The notes beneath the pieces are model-generated. The model did not search any database. It saw nothing but the letters and a program-made list of their open reading frames with translations, and was not told the DNA's origin. From Desulfobacteraceae bacterium UBA2245 (GTDB lineage Bacteria; Desulfobacterota; Desulfobacteria; Desulfobacterales; UBA2245): a DNA stretch of 53,258 nucleotides. The stretch covers positions 1-53,258 of the forward strand of contig DDYB01000009.1 in assembly GCA_002347265.1 (NCBI GenBank), read 5' to 3'. Made by a program: the position numbers and the translations under genes. Of this stretch, positions 16,660-25,434 are shown piece by piece (the stretch's first letter is position 1; each line of letters opens with the position of its first letter).

Positions 16660-18234
16660 TTGAAAAACATTTCGTGGAGATGGATTGTTGTTCTGGCTGT
16701 CATAGCGGTTGCAATCGTTTATACACTCCCCACCTTCAATCCGGGTCTGTGGCCGCATAAAAAAATCAATCTCGGCCTGGACCTTCAAGGCGGCATGCAC
16801 CTGGTGCTCGAGGTGGATACCGAGAAAACCGTGGAAAGCGCCATCGATAGAATCCATCAGGACCTGCGGGGTTTCATGCGCAAGGAGCATATCGCCTACA
16901 CACGCGTGGAACGCCTGAAAGCCGCCGAGATAACGGTTCATATTCCCGAAGACCAGCTCGAAAAATTTGAAAATCTTCTGGACAAGCAATTCAGAGAACT
17001 GCGACTGGCATCCAAAAGTTCGGACAACGGCGTGGTTGCGATGCGGTTTGACTTGCCGGAAGCTGAAACCGAACACATCAAAACGATGGCCGTCGACCAG
17101 GCGCTGGAAACGATTCGAAACCGCATCGACGAATTCGGCGTGAGCGAACCGGACATCCGTCGTGAGGGAGAAAAACGCGTACTGATTCAGCTGCCCGGCA
17201 TTACCGATACCCAGCGAGCCAAACAGCTGATCGGGCGCACCGCCCTTCTCGAGTTCAAACTGGTCGATGACGCCCATGATCCCCGGACAGCCATGGAAGG
17301 CGGTCTCCCGCCCGGAACCGAGTTGCTTTACGAGGTTCAGACGGATCCGATCACCCATCGAACGATCAAAACGCCTTTTCTGCTCCACTCGCAAACACTG
17401 TTGACCGGCGTCTATCTGACCGATGCCAGAGTTCAAATCGACTCCCAGTACAATGAGCCCTATGTATCCATCGAATTCGACAAAAAAGGCGCCCAGATCT
17501 TCGAAAGAATTACCGGGGAAAATGTCAAAAAGCGCCTGGCCATTGTTCTGGATAAGAAAGTATATTCCGCCCCGGTCATTCAGGAACAAATCAGCGGCGG
17601 ATCAGCCAGAATCACCGGGAATTTCACCACGGAAGAAGCCAAGGATCTGGCCATCGTACTCAGAGCAGGCGCCCTCCCCGCGCCGGTCAACATCATCGAA
17701 GAAAGAACCGTCGGTCCCTCTCTGGGCTCGGATTCCATCCGCATGGGGTTGATCTCCATGCTGGCCGGAGGCCTTCTGGTCATCGTCTTCATGATCATCT
17801 ACTACAATTTCAGCGGTATTATCGCGGACCTTGCCCTGCTGATCAATATTGTTCTGATTGCAGCGGGCCTGGCCGTCTTTCAGGCGACTCTGACCATGCC
17901 GGGCATTGCCGGAATCATTCTGACCATCGGCATGGCCGTGGATGCCAACGTCCTGATTTTCGAACGCATCCGCGAAGAGCTTTCGCTCGGAAAAACCGCT
18001 TTGGCCGCTCTCGCCGCAGGCTATGACCGGGCCTCTCTGACAATTCTCGACGCCAACGTCACCACGCTGATCGCCGCCCTGGTTCTGTTTCAGTTCGGAA
18101 CCGGGCCGGTAAAGGGATTTGCCGTAACCTTGAGTCTTGGGGTGCTGTCCAGCCTGTTCACCGCCCTTGTTCTGACGCGGGCTGTCTTTGATTATCTCCT
18201 GATCAACCGGAAGATGAAACGTCTCAGCATATAA
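16660..18234 (+). CDS. secD: Protein translocase subunit SecD
   Basis: RND-superfamily membrane protein of 524 residues that uses the proton gradient to assist late steps of Sec export. An N-terminal membrane helix (8-22) precedes the periplasmic domain that begins INLGLDLQGGMHLVLEV (about 36). The C-terminal half has five membrane segments including the conserved GIAGIILTIGMAVDANVLIFERIREEL. The start is TTG, with AAGGAAAGGA 7-16 nt upstream and no nearby ATG in frame. Only 10 nt separate it from secF. Confidence 0.95.
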   Translation: MKNISWRWIVVLAVIAVAIVYTLPTFNPGLWPHKKINLGLDLQGGMHLVLEVDTEKTVESAIDRIHQDLRGFMRKEHIAYTRVERLKAAEITVHIPEDQLEKFENLLDKQFRELRLASKSSDNGVVAMRFDLPEAETEHIKTMAVDQALETIRNRIDEFGVSEPDIRREGEKRVLIQLPGITDTQRAKQLIGRTALLEFKLVDDAHDPRTAMEGGLPPGTELLYEVQTDPITHRTIKTPFLLHSQTLLTGVYLTDARVQIDSQYNEPYVSIEFDKKGAQIFERITGENVKKRLAIVLDKKVYSAPVIQEQISGGSARITGNFTTEEAKDLAIVLRAGALPAPVNIIEERTVGPSLGSDSIRMGLISMLAGGLLVIVFMIIYYNFSGIIADLALLINIVLIAAGLAVFQATLTMPGIAGIILTIGMAVDANVLIFERIREELSLGKTALAALAAGYDRASLTILDANVTTLIAALVLFQFGTGPVKGFAVTLSLGVLSSLFTALVLTRAVFDYLLINRKMKRLSI

Positions 18235-18244
18235 AGAGGAATCC

Positions 18245-19291
18245 ATGCAGATTATCAAGCCCGGCATCAATCTGAACATCATCGGAAAAAGCAAAATCGT
18301 ATTCAGCCTGTCGATGGCCCTGATCGTGATCAGCATTCTTTCATTGATATTTCATAAAGGCCCGCGTTACGGAATCGATTTTTCGGGCGGCACCTTGATT
18401 CAGATCAAATTCGGCGGTCCGGCAGCCATCGATGCGATCAAGTCCGGTCTCAAAGCCATGAATCTTGCCAATGCCTCGGTTCAAACATTCGGAGAGGAAT
18501 CCGAAAACGAATATCTGGTCCGCACAGACGCCTCCGCTGATATGGATGAGGCCTTTTCCAGCAAGCTCAAATCGGCACTGGACAGCGCCACGCAAAACGA
18601 ATCTGAAATCCGGCGGGTGGAAATGGTCGGCCCTCAGGTGGGCAAGGATCTTCAGGAAAAAGCCCTGTTCGCCATATTCTATACCCTGCTCTTCATAGCC
18701 ATCTATATCTCCGGACGATTCGAGCTCAAATGGGTCATCAGCGGCGTCATGGCCGCCGCACTGACAGGGGCGGTATACCTGTTTTCACTGTTTCAGGTCA
18801 GCGTTGCGTTTCTTATTGCCGTAGCCCTGATTGTCACCCTGATTCTGTTCTGGGTGCTGAGCCTGCGATACGCCATGGGCGCCATCGTTGCATTGATTCA
18901 CGACATAACAATCACCGTCGGGCTTTTTTCTCTGATGGAAAAGGAATTCAGCCTTCCCATCATTGCCGCCCTGCTGACCATTATCGGCTATTCGCTCAAC
19001 GACACGATCATCGTCTTTGACCGGATTCGGGAAAACTTAAAAAAATACCACAAGGAATCTCTTGCGTTTATCATCAACCGGAGCATCAACGAAACGCTGA
19101 GCCGAACGATTCTGACATCCCTGACCACCCTGATCGTCGTTTTCAGTCTGTTTGTTCTCGGCGGCGGAATCATCCATGATTTCGCCTTTGCGCTGCTCAT
19201 CGGAATCGTTATCGGAACCTACTCTTCGATTTATGTGGCCAGCCCCATCCTGCTTTTCTGGGAAGCCCGGGGGAGACGCGCTTCCGGATGA
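18245..19291 (+). CDS. secF: Protein translocase subunit SecF
   Basis: Partner of SecD, 348 residues with six membrane segments. The N-terminal GPRYGIDFSGGTLIQIKF (about 39-56) and the C-terminal GYSLNDTIIVFDRIRENLKK are family hallmarks, with NRSINETLSRTILTSLTTL following. An AGAGGA lies 6 nt before the ATG. Its last codons overlap the next lipoprotein gene by 4 nt (ATGA), so the operon continues downstream. Confidence 0.95.
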   Translation: MQIIKPGINLNIIGKSKIVFSLSMALIVISILSLIFHKGPRYGIDFSGGTLIQIKFGGPAAIDAIKSGLKAMNLANASVQTFGEESENEYLVRTDASADMDEAFSSKLKSALDSATQNESEIRRVEMVGPQVGKDLQEKALFAIFYTLLFIAIYISGRFELKWVISGVMAAALTGAVYLFSLFQVSVAFLIAVALIVTLILFWVLSLRYAMGAIVALIHDITITVGLFSLMEKEFSLPIIAALLTIIGYSLNDTIIVFDRIRENLKKYHKESLAFIINRSINETLSRTILTSLTTLIVVFSLFVLGGGIIHDFAFALLIGIVIGTYSSIYVASPILLFWEARGRRASG

Positions 19292-19950
19292 GCATCAAAC
19301 GGATTGCATGGGGAGGGCTATGCGCCCTTTATTTTTTTGTCGGGTGTACAACCGCACAACCGGATCAATCCACCCGCAGAGCAATGACGGAATGCAGTCT
19401 GGCGGATACCTGCAAGCAGATGGAAGAATTGCAGCACCGGCTGTCTGTTGTTCAATTCATGGTGGACAGCCATGAAAAGGCGATCCTTGACCTGAAACGA
19501 TCCGAGCGGCGCAGCCTTCAGACAATCCCTCCCCTCCCGAAACGTTCGGAGCCGGAGCCGATAATGGAAGCATCTGTCGCCGATGAATACAACCGGGCAT
19601 TTTCGGCCATGAAGGCCGCGCAGTACGCCGAGGCGGCCTCGCGGTTTTCCGCGGTCGCCCGCAGTTATCCGTCCCATGATCTGGCAGACAATGCCCTGTA
19701 CTGGGCCGGAGAGTGCTTTTACGCTGAAAAAAAATACAACGAGGCCATTTCGGCTTTCAATCAGGTGGTCGAGCAGTACCCGACACAAGGCAAGGCGCCC
19801 GACGCTCTTTTAAAGATCGGTTTTGCCTGTCTGTCCCTGGGAGATTTTGAAGGTGCAAGACATCATCTGAATCGTGTGATTCAGGAATACCCGCAGTCGG
19901 CAGCGGATATCAAAGCAAGGCAGAAGCTCTCAGAAATGCGGAATCCATGA
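19288..19950 (+). CDS. CpoB/YbgF-like Tol-Pal-associated TPR lipoprotein
   Basis: Predicted periplasmic lipoprotein of 220 residues: signal peptide with lipobox FVGC (Cys20), a short coiled coil (about 40-75), a linker, then TPR repeats (about 97-215) with SHDLADNALYWAGECFYAEK, the arrangement of CpoB/YbgF. In E. coli CpoB coordinates Tol-Pal and peptidoglycan synthesis during constriction. No tol genes are adjacent here, so the role is inferred from architecture. It overlaps secF by 4 nt and dprA by 4 nt, both as ATGA, which makes a tightly coupled secF-cpoB-dprA string. BamD-like proteins are an alternative, but these lack the preceding coiled coil. Confidence 0.75.
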   Translation: MSIKRIAWGGLCALYFFVGCTTAQPDQSTRRAMTECSLADTCKQMEELQHRLSVVQFMVDSHEKAILDLKRSERRSLQTIPPLPKRSEPEPIMEASVADEYNRAFSAMKAAQYAEAASRFSAVARSYPSHDLADNALYWAGECFYAEKKYNEAISAFNQVVEQYPTQGKAPDALLKIGFACLSLGDFEGARHHLNRVIQEYPQSAADIKARQKLSEMRNP

Positions 19951-21098
19951 GCTTCCGCTTGTGCAATTCACCGGAAAACGAGGTGAGAGCGAACGAAAAT
20001 CATATGGAAAAGATTCTCCCCTGGCTGAAGCTCAAAAACGTTCCGGGCGTTGGAAACCTTCTGTACAAGCGTCTTTTGGATCAATTCGGATCTCCGGAAC
20101 ATGTATTCAATGCATCGGAGAGCGAACTCTGCCGGGTTCCGGGCATAACCGGACGGATTGCCGGGGCGATTTTGAGCCCCGTTCCTGTAGATGCCGACAG
20201 ATGCGAAATTGACCTTGCGACGGAAAAAGGCTTTGGCTTCATCACCCTGGCCGATCCTGCCTACCCCGCCCTGTTGCGGGAGATCCCGGATCCACCGCCT
20301 TTTCTTTACGTCTGCGGGAACCTGGAAAACATCCAGCCGTGCGTAGCGGTTGTAGGATCACGCCATGCCACCGACTACGGTCTGGCGGCGGCCCGGCGTC
20401 TTGGGTCGGATCTGGCCGCTTGCGGGATAACGATCGTCAGTGGAATGGCCCGCGGGATTGATACCGCCGCCCACCTGGGTGCTCTGGACGCGGACGGCAG
20501 CACGATCGCCGTACTGGGAAGCGGTCTGAACAGGATCTATCCGTCCGAAAACATGGAACTTTTTCAAAAAATATCAATCAAGGGCGCCGTTATTTCGGAA
20601 TTTGCCCTGAATGCGAGTCCGGATCCGCATCACTTTCCCATTCGGAACCGGGTGATCAGCGGCATGAGCCTGGGAACCGTTATTGTTGAAGGCAGCATGA
20701 ACAGCGGATCTCTGATAACCGCCCGTCTTGCCGTAGAACAGGGCCGGGAGGTTTTTGCCGTGCCCGGAAGCATTCGATCTTACAAAAGCGCGGGCAGCCA
20801 CTACCTGATCAAGCAGGGCGCCAAGCTGGTGCAGCATGCCGGAGATATCATCGATGAGCTTTCTCCCCTGCTCGGTTGCCAGTGCCCCATCGGAGGTCGC
20901 GACGGTGCTTCCCGGACCTGCCTTTCTCCTGAAGAAAACGCGCTGATAGAAGCCATGGGCCCCTATCCGGTGCATATCGACGAACTGGCTCGAAAGCTGT
21001 CATTAGCGCCGGGAAAAATCAGCGGCCTGTTATTGCAGCTCGAACTTAAAGGATCGATCCGGCAATTGCCTGGAAATTTTTTTACGTGCTCCTCATGA
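19947..21098 (+). CDS. dprA: DNA-processing protein DprA
   Basis: Single-stranded-DNA-binding protein that loads RecA on incoming DNA in transformation and is widely conserved outside competent species. It has 383 residues: an N-terminal helix-hairpin-helix region (LKNVPGVGNLLYKRLL), a Rossmann-like DprA core (about 110-310: VAVVGSRHATDYGLAAARR, SGMARGIDTAAHLGAL, VLGSGLNRIYPSEN, FPIRNRVISG) and a C-terminal winged-helix-like DML1 domain (about 320-380). The start at 19947 overlaps the cpoB-like stop; Met20 (20004) is an alternative. Neighbouring topA is a common partner. Confidence 0.92.
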   Translation: MSFRLCNSPENEVRANENHMEKILPWLKLKNVPGVGNLLYKRLLDQFGSPEHVFNASESELCRVPGITGRIAGAILSPVPVDADRCEIDLATEKGFGFITLADPAYPALLREIPDPPPFLYVCGNLENIQPCVAVVGSRHATDYGLAAARRLGSDLAACGITIVSGMARGIDTAAHLGALDADGSTIAVLGSGLNRIYPSENMELFQKISIKGAVISEFALNASPDPHHFPIRNRVISGMSLGTVIVEGSMNSGSLITARLAVEQGREVFAVPGSIRSYKSAGSHYLIKQGAKLVQHAGDIIDELSPLLGCQCPIGGRDGASRTCLSPEENALIEAMGPYPVHIDELARKLSLAPGKISGLLLQLELKGSIRQLPGNFFTCSS

Positions 21099-21165
21099 GC
21101 TTGGGGCACTGATTGTTCACCGCCGGAAATCGACGGAATCATGATGAAGCTACTGCGAGGAAATT

Positions 21166-23466
21166 GTGAGCAAAGCCTTGGTCATCGTGGAATCTCCCAC
21201 GAAAGTCAGAACTCTGGAAAAATATCTGGACAAACATTATAAAATCGTTGCAACGGTCGGTCATATCAAGGACCTGCCCCGAAGGGAAATTGGAATTGAC
21301 ATCGAAAACGGCTTTAAACCCCAATATGAAACCATCGCGGGGAAGGAAAAAGTTGTTCGCGATCTGAAAAAAGCCGCTGAAAATATTTCCGAAATTTTTC
21401 TGGCGCCGGACCCGGACCGCGAGGGTGAAGCCATTGCCTGGCATACGGCCGATCTGCTGGACAAAAAAGGCAGACACTTTCATCGGGTTCTGTTTCACGA
21501 ACTGACCCAGAATGCCATTTTAAAAGCCATTTCCGAACCCGAAAAACTGAATTTCAACAAATTTGAGGCCCAGCAGGCCCGCAGAATACTGGATCGTCTA
21601 GTGGGCTACCAGGTCAGCCCCCTGCTGTGGCGCAAGGTCAAGTCAGGCTTGAGCGCCGGCCGGGTTCAATCCGTTGCCGTGCGTATTATCTGCGAACGCG
21701 AACGGTCGATTCATGCCTTTGAATCTGAAGAATACTGGTCCATCACCGTTCACGTGAAAGGGGACCAGCCTCCGGAATTTCCGGCGAAGCTGGTGAAAAA
21801 AGCGGGAAAAAAAATCGAGATTGCCGATCAGGCCCAGGCCGAGGCCATTCTTGCCGAACTTGCCGGACAGAATCTGATCGTTGAAAAGATATTGAAAAAA
21901 ACGAAAAAACGCACCCCGCCGCCCCCCTTCACCACCAGCAAACTTCAGCAGGAAGCCATTCGAAGGCTGAAATTTTCAGCCAAAAAAACCATGGCGGTCG
22001 CCCAGCAGCTTTACGAGGGCATTGAACTCGGACCCGGAGAACCCGTCGGCCTGATCACCTATATGAGAACCGATTCGATTCGAATCGCGCAACAGGCTGC
22101 CGAGGAAGCTCTCGATCTGATCCGTCGACAGTTCGGAAACGCATACGCGCCGGGCAAACCCAGATTTTTTAAAAACGCCAAAAAAGTGCAGGACGCGCAC
22201 GAGGCTATCCGCCCCACCTCGGTCGAAAACACTCCGGAAGCGGTCGCCGCTTTTCTAAACCATGACCAGATGGACCTTTACCGGCTGATCTGGCGGCGTT
22301 TTGTCGCCTCGCAGATGTCCGAGGCCCTGATCAACACGAATTCCGTCTCCATCAAAGCCGGCGCCTTTGTTTTCAACGCCAGCGGTTCTTCCATCGCCTT
22401 TCCGGGCTTTATGGCCCTTTATGTGGCTTCCGATGACGAGTCCGAGGCTGACAAAAAAACCTTGCTTCCCGAGCTTTCGGAAAACATGGTCCTGCAGCTT
22501 CTCCGATACGAGCCCAAACAGCATTTCACACAGCCGCCGCCGCGGTTTTCCGAAGCCACCCTGGTCAAGGAGCTTGAAGAAAACGGCATCGGCAGGCCCA
22601 GCACCTATGCCGCCATCCTGTCGACCATTCGGGAAAAAGGGTATGTCGATCTGGAAAAAGGGTATTTCCGGCCCAGCGAACTGGGATTTATCGTCAACGA
22701 CATGCTGGTGGAAAACTTTCCGGACATTTTCAACGTCGCATTTACCGCACGGATGGAAGACGATCTGGACCGCATCGAATCGGCCGAGCTTCCGTGCCTT
22801 GAAATTCTCAGCCGGTTCTACAATACTTTCAAGCCCGCCCTGGACACCGCCACTCAGGCCATGATCAGCGCCAAAGGCGTGGGAGTTTCCACCGAACTGA
22901 GCTGTCCGAAATGTCAGAAACCCCTTCACGTTAAAATCGGAAAAAACGGCCCGTTTCTGGCCTGCAGCGGATATCCTTCGTGTGACTTCACCGCCAATTT
23001 CACCCGGGATGAAAAGGGGAAAATCTGTCCGGCCCAGCCGCCGCAGGCGCAGGAATCCGACCAGACATGCCCGCTCTGCGGCCTTCGCATGATCCTGCGC
23101 CAGGGCCGTTATGGCGCGTTTCTGGCTTGCAGCGGATACCCGAAATGCCGGAGCACCCGGTCGCTCAACAGTCAGGGATCTGAAACATCCACCGGCTTGA
23201 ACTGTCCGCAGCCGGAATGCTCCGGCAAGATCGTTGAAAAAAAATCCCGGCGCGGCAAGATCTTCTATGGCTGCAGCGCATACCCAAAATGTACTTACGC
23301 CACATGGAACAAACCCGTCTCCAAATCCTGCCCCCAGTGTCAGGCGCCGTTTCTGGTCGAAAAATCCACAAAACAGCGGGGAACGTTTCTGGTCTGTCCG
23401 GCGGGGTGCGGATTTAAAGAATTGCTTCCGGAAGAAATAAAAATTGACAATGCAAAAAAAGATTGA
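21166..23466 (+). CDS. topA: DNA topoisomerase I
   Basis: Type IA topoisomerase of 766 residues that relaxes negative supercoils. It starts with GTG after GCGAGGA. The TOPRIM domain holds LVIVESPTKVRTLEKYL and the acidic DPDREGEAIAWH. The nucleophile is Tyr299 in LITYMRTDSIR. The C terminus carries four Cys-rich ribbons in a row: three CxxC...CSGYPxC-type units (from about 583, 631 and 680), and a divergent last one ending in CPAGC. All catalytic residues are present. It ends 29 nt before the leader peptide of the ilv operon, whose promoter overlaps the last topA codons. Confidence 0.96.
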   Translation: MSKALVIVESPTKVRTLEKYLDKHYKIVATVGHIKDLPRREIGIDIENGFKPQYETIAGKEKVVRDLKKAAENISEIFLAPDPDREGEAIAWHTADLLDKKGRHFHRVLFHELTQNAILKAISEPEKLNFNKFEAQQARRILDRLVGYQVSPLLWRKVKSGLSAGRVQSVAVRIICERERSIHAFESEEYWSITVHVKGDQPPEFPAKLVKKAGKKIEIADQAQAEAILAELAGQNLIVEKILKKTKKRTPPPPFTTSKLQQEAIRRLKFSAKKTMAVAQQLYEGIELGPGEPVGLITYMRTDSIRIAQQAAEEALDLIRRQFGNAYAPGKPRFFKNAKKVQDAHEAIRPTSVENTPEAVAAFLNHDQMDLYRLIWRRFVASQMSEALINTNSVSIKAGAFVFNASGSSIAFPGFMALYVASDDESEADKKTLLPELSENMVLQLLRYEPKQHFTQPPPRFSEATLVKELEENGIGRPSTYAAILSTIREKGYVDLEKGYFRPSELGFIVNDMLVENFPDIFNVAFTARMEDDLDRIESAELPCLEILSRFYNTFKPALDTATQAMISAKGVGVSTELSCPKCQKPLHVKIGKNGPFLACSGYPSCDFTANFTRDEKGKICPAQPPQAQESDQTCPLCGLRMILRQGRYGAFLACSGYPKCRSTRSLNSQGSETSTGLNCPQPECSGKIVEKKSRRGKIFYGCSAYPKCTYATWNKPVSKSCPQCQAPFLVEKSTKQRGTFLVCPAGCGFKELLPEEIKIDNAKKD

Positions 23467-23472
23467 TACAAA
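23444..23472 (+). promoter_or_regulatory. Promoter of the branched-chain amino acid operon
   Basis: A perfect TTGACA (23444-23449), a 17-nt spacer, then TACAAA (23467-23472, 4 of 6 matches to TATAAT). It overlaps the topA stop. Transcription would start near 23479, about 17 nt before the leader-peptide ATG, the geometry expected of an attenuated operon. Confidence 0.65.
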
Positions 23473-23495
23473 TCCAAAAATTAATTTTTACTTTT

Positions 23496-23588
23496 ATGAA
23501 AAATATGAGCTGGATTATTATCAACCTTATTAGCCTTATTCTTATTTCCGTGGTCGGTATCGTACTTGACCACGGAAAAGCGGGTTGA
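23496..23588 (+). CDS. ilvL: ilv operon leader peptide (30 residues)
   Basis: A 31-codon frame begins MKNMSWIIINLISLI and ends DHGKAG, stop TGA. Fourteen of 30 residues are Ile (7), Leu (4) or Val (3), and all 14 fall within residues 7-24. That is the expected sensor for charged branched-chain tRNAs, and the genes downstream make exactly those amino acids. The peptide is probably not functional itself; ribosome position on it controls the RNA fold. The run Ile7-Ile8-Ile9 (23514-23522) overlaps attenuator segment 1, and the stop codon lies in segment 2. The ribosome-binding site is weak. Met4 (23505) is an alternative start. It is too short for ordinary gene callers. Confidence 0.85.
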   Translation: MKNMSWIIINLISLILISVVGIVLDHGKAG

Positions 23589-23659
23589 TAATGGCCTAAA
23601 TTGTATTTCCAAACTCAAAAACCGTTATCAGCCGAAAGCTGGTAACGGTTTTTTTTTTT
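23517..23659 (+). promoter_or_regulatory. Transcription attenuator of the ilvDBNC-cimA-leuA operon
   Basis: Four segments give mutually exclusive pairings. Segment 1 ATTATCAACC (23517-23526) pairs perfectly with segment 2 GGTTGATAAT (23583-23592), enclosing an inner perfect 10-bp hairpin TTCCGTGGTC/GACCACGGAA (23546-23555 and 23568-23577). Segment 2 extended, GGTTGATAATGG (23583-23594), pairs over 12 bp with segment 3 CCGTTATCAGCC (23622-23633), two pairs being G-U: this is the antiterminator. Segment 3 otherwise forms the terminator with 23639-23650. A ribosome stalled on the Ile/Leu codons near 23514-23531 would cover segment 1 and free segment 2 to antiterminate. One reaching the stop (23586-23588) would cover segment 2, and the terminator would form. 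Confidence 0.85.
23620..23659 (+). terminator. Intrinsic terminator of the ilv attenuator
   Basis: AACCGTTATCAG (23620-23631) pairs with CTGGTAACGGTT (23639-23650) over 12 bp with one G-U, with a 7-nt CCGAAAG loop. The T-run covers 23649-23659, 11 T in a row. It ends 35 nt before ilvD and lies downstream of topA, so it may also stop topA read-through. Confidence 0.92.
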
Positions 23660-23694
23660 GATAAACGGTTTTTTTTGAAAAGGGGAAAAATTGC

Positions 23695-25359
23695 ATGAAA
23701 AGCTTATCCGTTAAACAGGGAATTGAACGCGCCCCGCACCGGTCACTGCTGAAGGCCTGCGGATTTACGGATTCCGAAATTCAAAAACCGCTGATTGGAA
23801 TCGCCAATTCAGCCAATGCGATCATACCCGGCCATGTTCATCTCAACACGATCCTGGATGCGGTCAAGGCCGGCGTCTACATGGCAGGCGGAACTCCGAT
23901 CGAATTCGGCGTCATCGGCGTGTGCGACGGCATTGCCATGAACCATATCGGCATGAAATATTCCCTGTCCAGCCGGGAGCTGATCGCGGACAGCATCGAG
24001 GTCATGGCCACGGCTCACGCTTTCGACGCGATGGTGATGGTGCCCAATTGCGATAAAATTGTTCCCGGAATGCTGATGGCGGCCGCCCGTCTGGACATTC
24101 CCACCGTCGTCGTCAGCGGGGGGCCCATGCTGGCCGGCATTCATCCGGAAACCGGAGAAAAAACCGACCTGATCACCGTTTTTGAGGCAGTCGGCGCTGT
24201 CCGTACCGGCAAGATGACCGAAGAGCAGCTGACACAGCTCGAAAATACGGCCTGTCCGACCTGCGGTTCCTGCGCCGGAATGTTTACGGCAAACTCCATG
24301 AACTGCCTGACCGAGGCCATCGGCATGGGACTGCCGGGAAACGGCACCATTCCGGCGGTGATGAGCGCACGCATCCGCCTGGCCAAAGAAGCCGGCATGC
24401 AGGCGGTCCGTTTGTTTGAAAGCCAGATCACTCCGAAAAAGATTCTGACAGCCCAGGCGTTTGAAAACGCCCTGACCGTGGACATGGCTCTGGGATGCTC
24501 CACCAATACCGTCCTGCATCTGTGCGCCATCGCCCATGAAGCCGGAATACCTCTGGATCTGAATCAGATCAACGTCATCAGCGACCGGACGCCCCATATT
24601 TGCGCGCTGAGCCCGGGCGGCAAAAACCGCATCGAAGATCTGAACCGGGCCGGCGGAATTCAGGCCGTCATCAAGGAACTCTGCCGCAAAAATCTGATCC
24701 GCCAGGACTGCCTGACCGTTACCGGAAAAACCGTGGCAGACAACATTCAGTCCGTTAGAACCATAGATTCCGAGGTCATTCGGCCCATGGAAAATCCCCA
24801 TCATCCGCAGGGAGGCCTGGCGGTTCTTTTCGGCAACCTCGCCCCCGAAGGCTGCGTCGTAAAACAGGCGGCTGTTTTGGAGCAAATGCTTCGCCACCAG
24901 GGACCGGCCCGGGTGTTCGACTCAGAAGAAGCGGCTTCCGATGCCATCATGGCCGGCAGGATTCAAAAAGGCGACGTGGTGCTGATCCGCTACGAAGGTC
25001 CCATGGGCGGCCCCGGCATGCGCGAGATGCTCACCCCGACATCGACCATCTGCGGAATGAAGCTCGACGCCCACGTGGCGCTGCTGACCGACGGACGGTT
25101 CTCCGGCGGCACCCGGGGCGCATCCATCGGCCACATCTCGCCGGAAGCCATGCAGGGCGGACCGGTTGCCATTGTCGAGGAAGGCGACATCATCGCCATC
25201 GATATTCCCGCAAAAACCATAACCCTGAAGGTGCCGGAAACGGAAATCCGGCGGCGTCTGGACGCCTGGACTCCCCCTGAGCCCAGAATCAAACACGGGT
25301 ATATGGCCCGTTATGGCCGCATGGTTTCCTCGGCCAGTCAGGGAGCGATCGTCCGGTAA
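23695..25359 (+). CDS. ilvD: Dihydroxy-acid dehydratase
   Basis: Iron-sulfur enzyme of 554 residues for the third common step of valine and isoleucine synthesis (2,3-dihydroxy acids to 2-oxo acids). Cluster-ligand cysteines are visible in VPNCDKIVPGM (about 118) and ACPTCGSCAGMF (about 190-200); the C-terminal signatures YEGPMGGPGMREML and TDGRFSGGTRG are intact. AGGGGAA lies about 9 nt before the ATG, just after the attenuator terminator. First structural gene of the operon, 75 nt before ilvB. The family is oxygen-sensitive, which suits an anaerobe. Confidence 0.95.
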   Translation: MKSLSVKQGIERAPHRSLLKACGFTDSEIQKPLIGIANSANAIIPGHVHLNTILDAVKAGVYMAGGTPIEFGVIGVCDGIAMNHIGMKYSLSSRELIADSIEVMATAHAFDAMVMVPNCDKIVPGMLMAAARLDIPTVVVSGGPMLAGIHPETGEKTDLITVFEAVGAVRTGKMTEEQLTQLENTACPTCGSCAGMFTANSMNCLTEAIGMGLPGNGTIPAVMSARIRLAKEAGMQAVRLFESQITPKKILTAQAFENALTVDMALGCSTNTVLHLCAIAHEAGIPLDLNQINVISDRTPHICALSPGGKNRIEDLNRAGGIQAVIKELCRKNLIRQDCLTVTGKTVADNIQSVRTIDSEVIRPMENPHHPQGGLAVLFGNLAPEGCVVKQAAVLEQMLRHQGPARVFDSEEAASDAIMAGRIQKGDVVLIRYEGPMGGPGMREMLTPTSTICGMKLDAHVALLTDGRFSGGTRGASIGHISPEAMQGGPVAIVEEGDIIAIDIPAKTITLKVPETEIRRRLDAWTPPEPRIKHGYMARYGRMVSSASQGAIVR

Positions 25360-25434
25360 TCCGAATGTCGCAATTAATATGAAAAAAATGAAAAAACATA
25401 CAAAATCCATCAGTAATCCAAAGGATACAATCGC

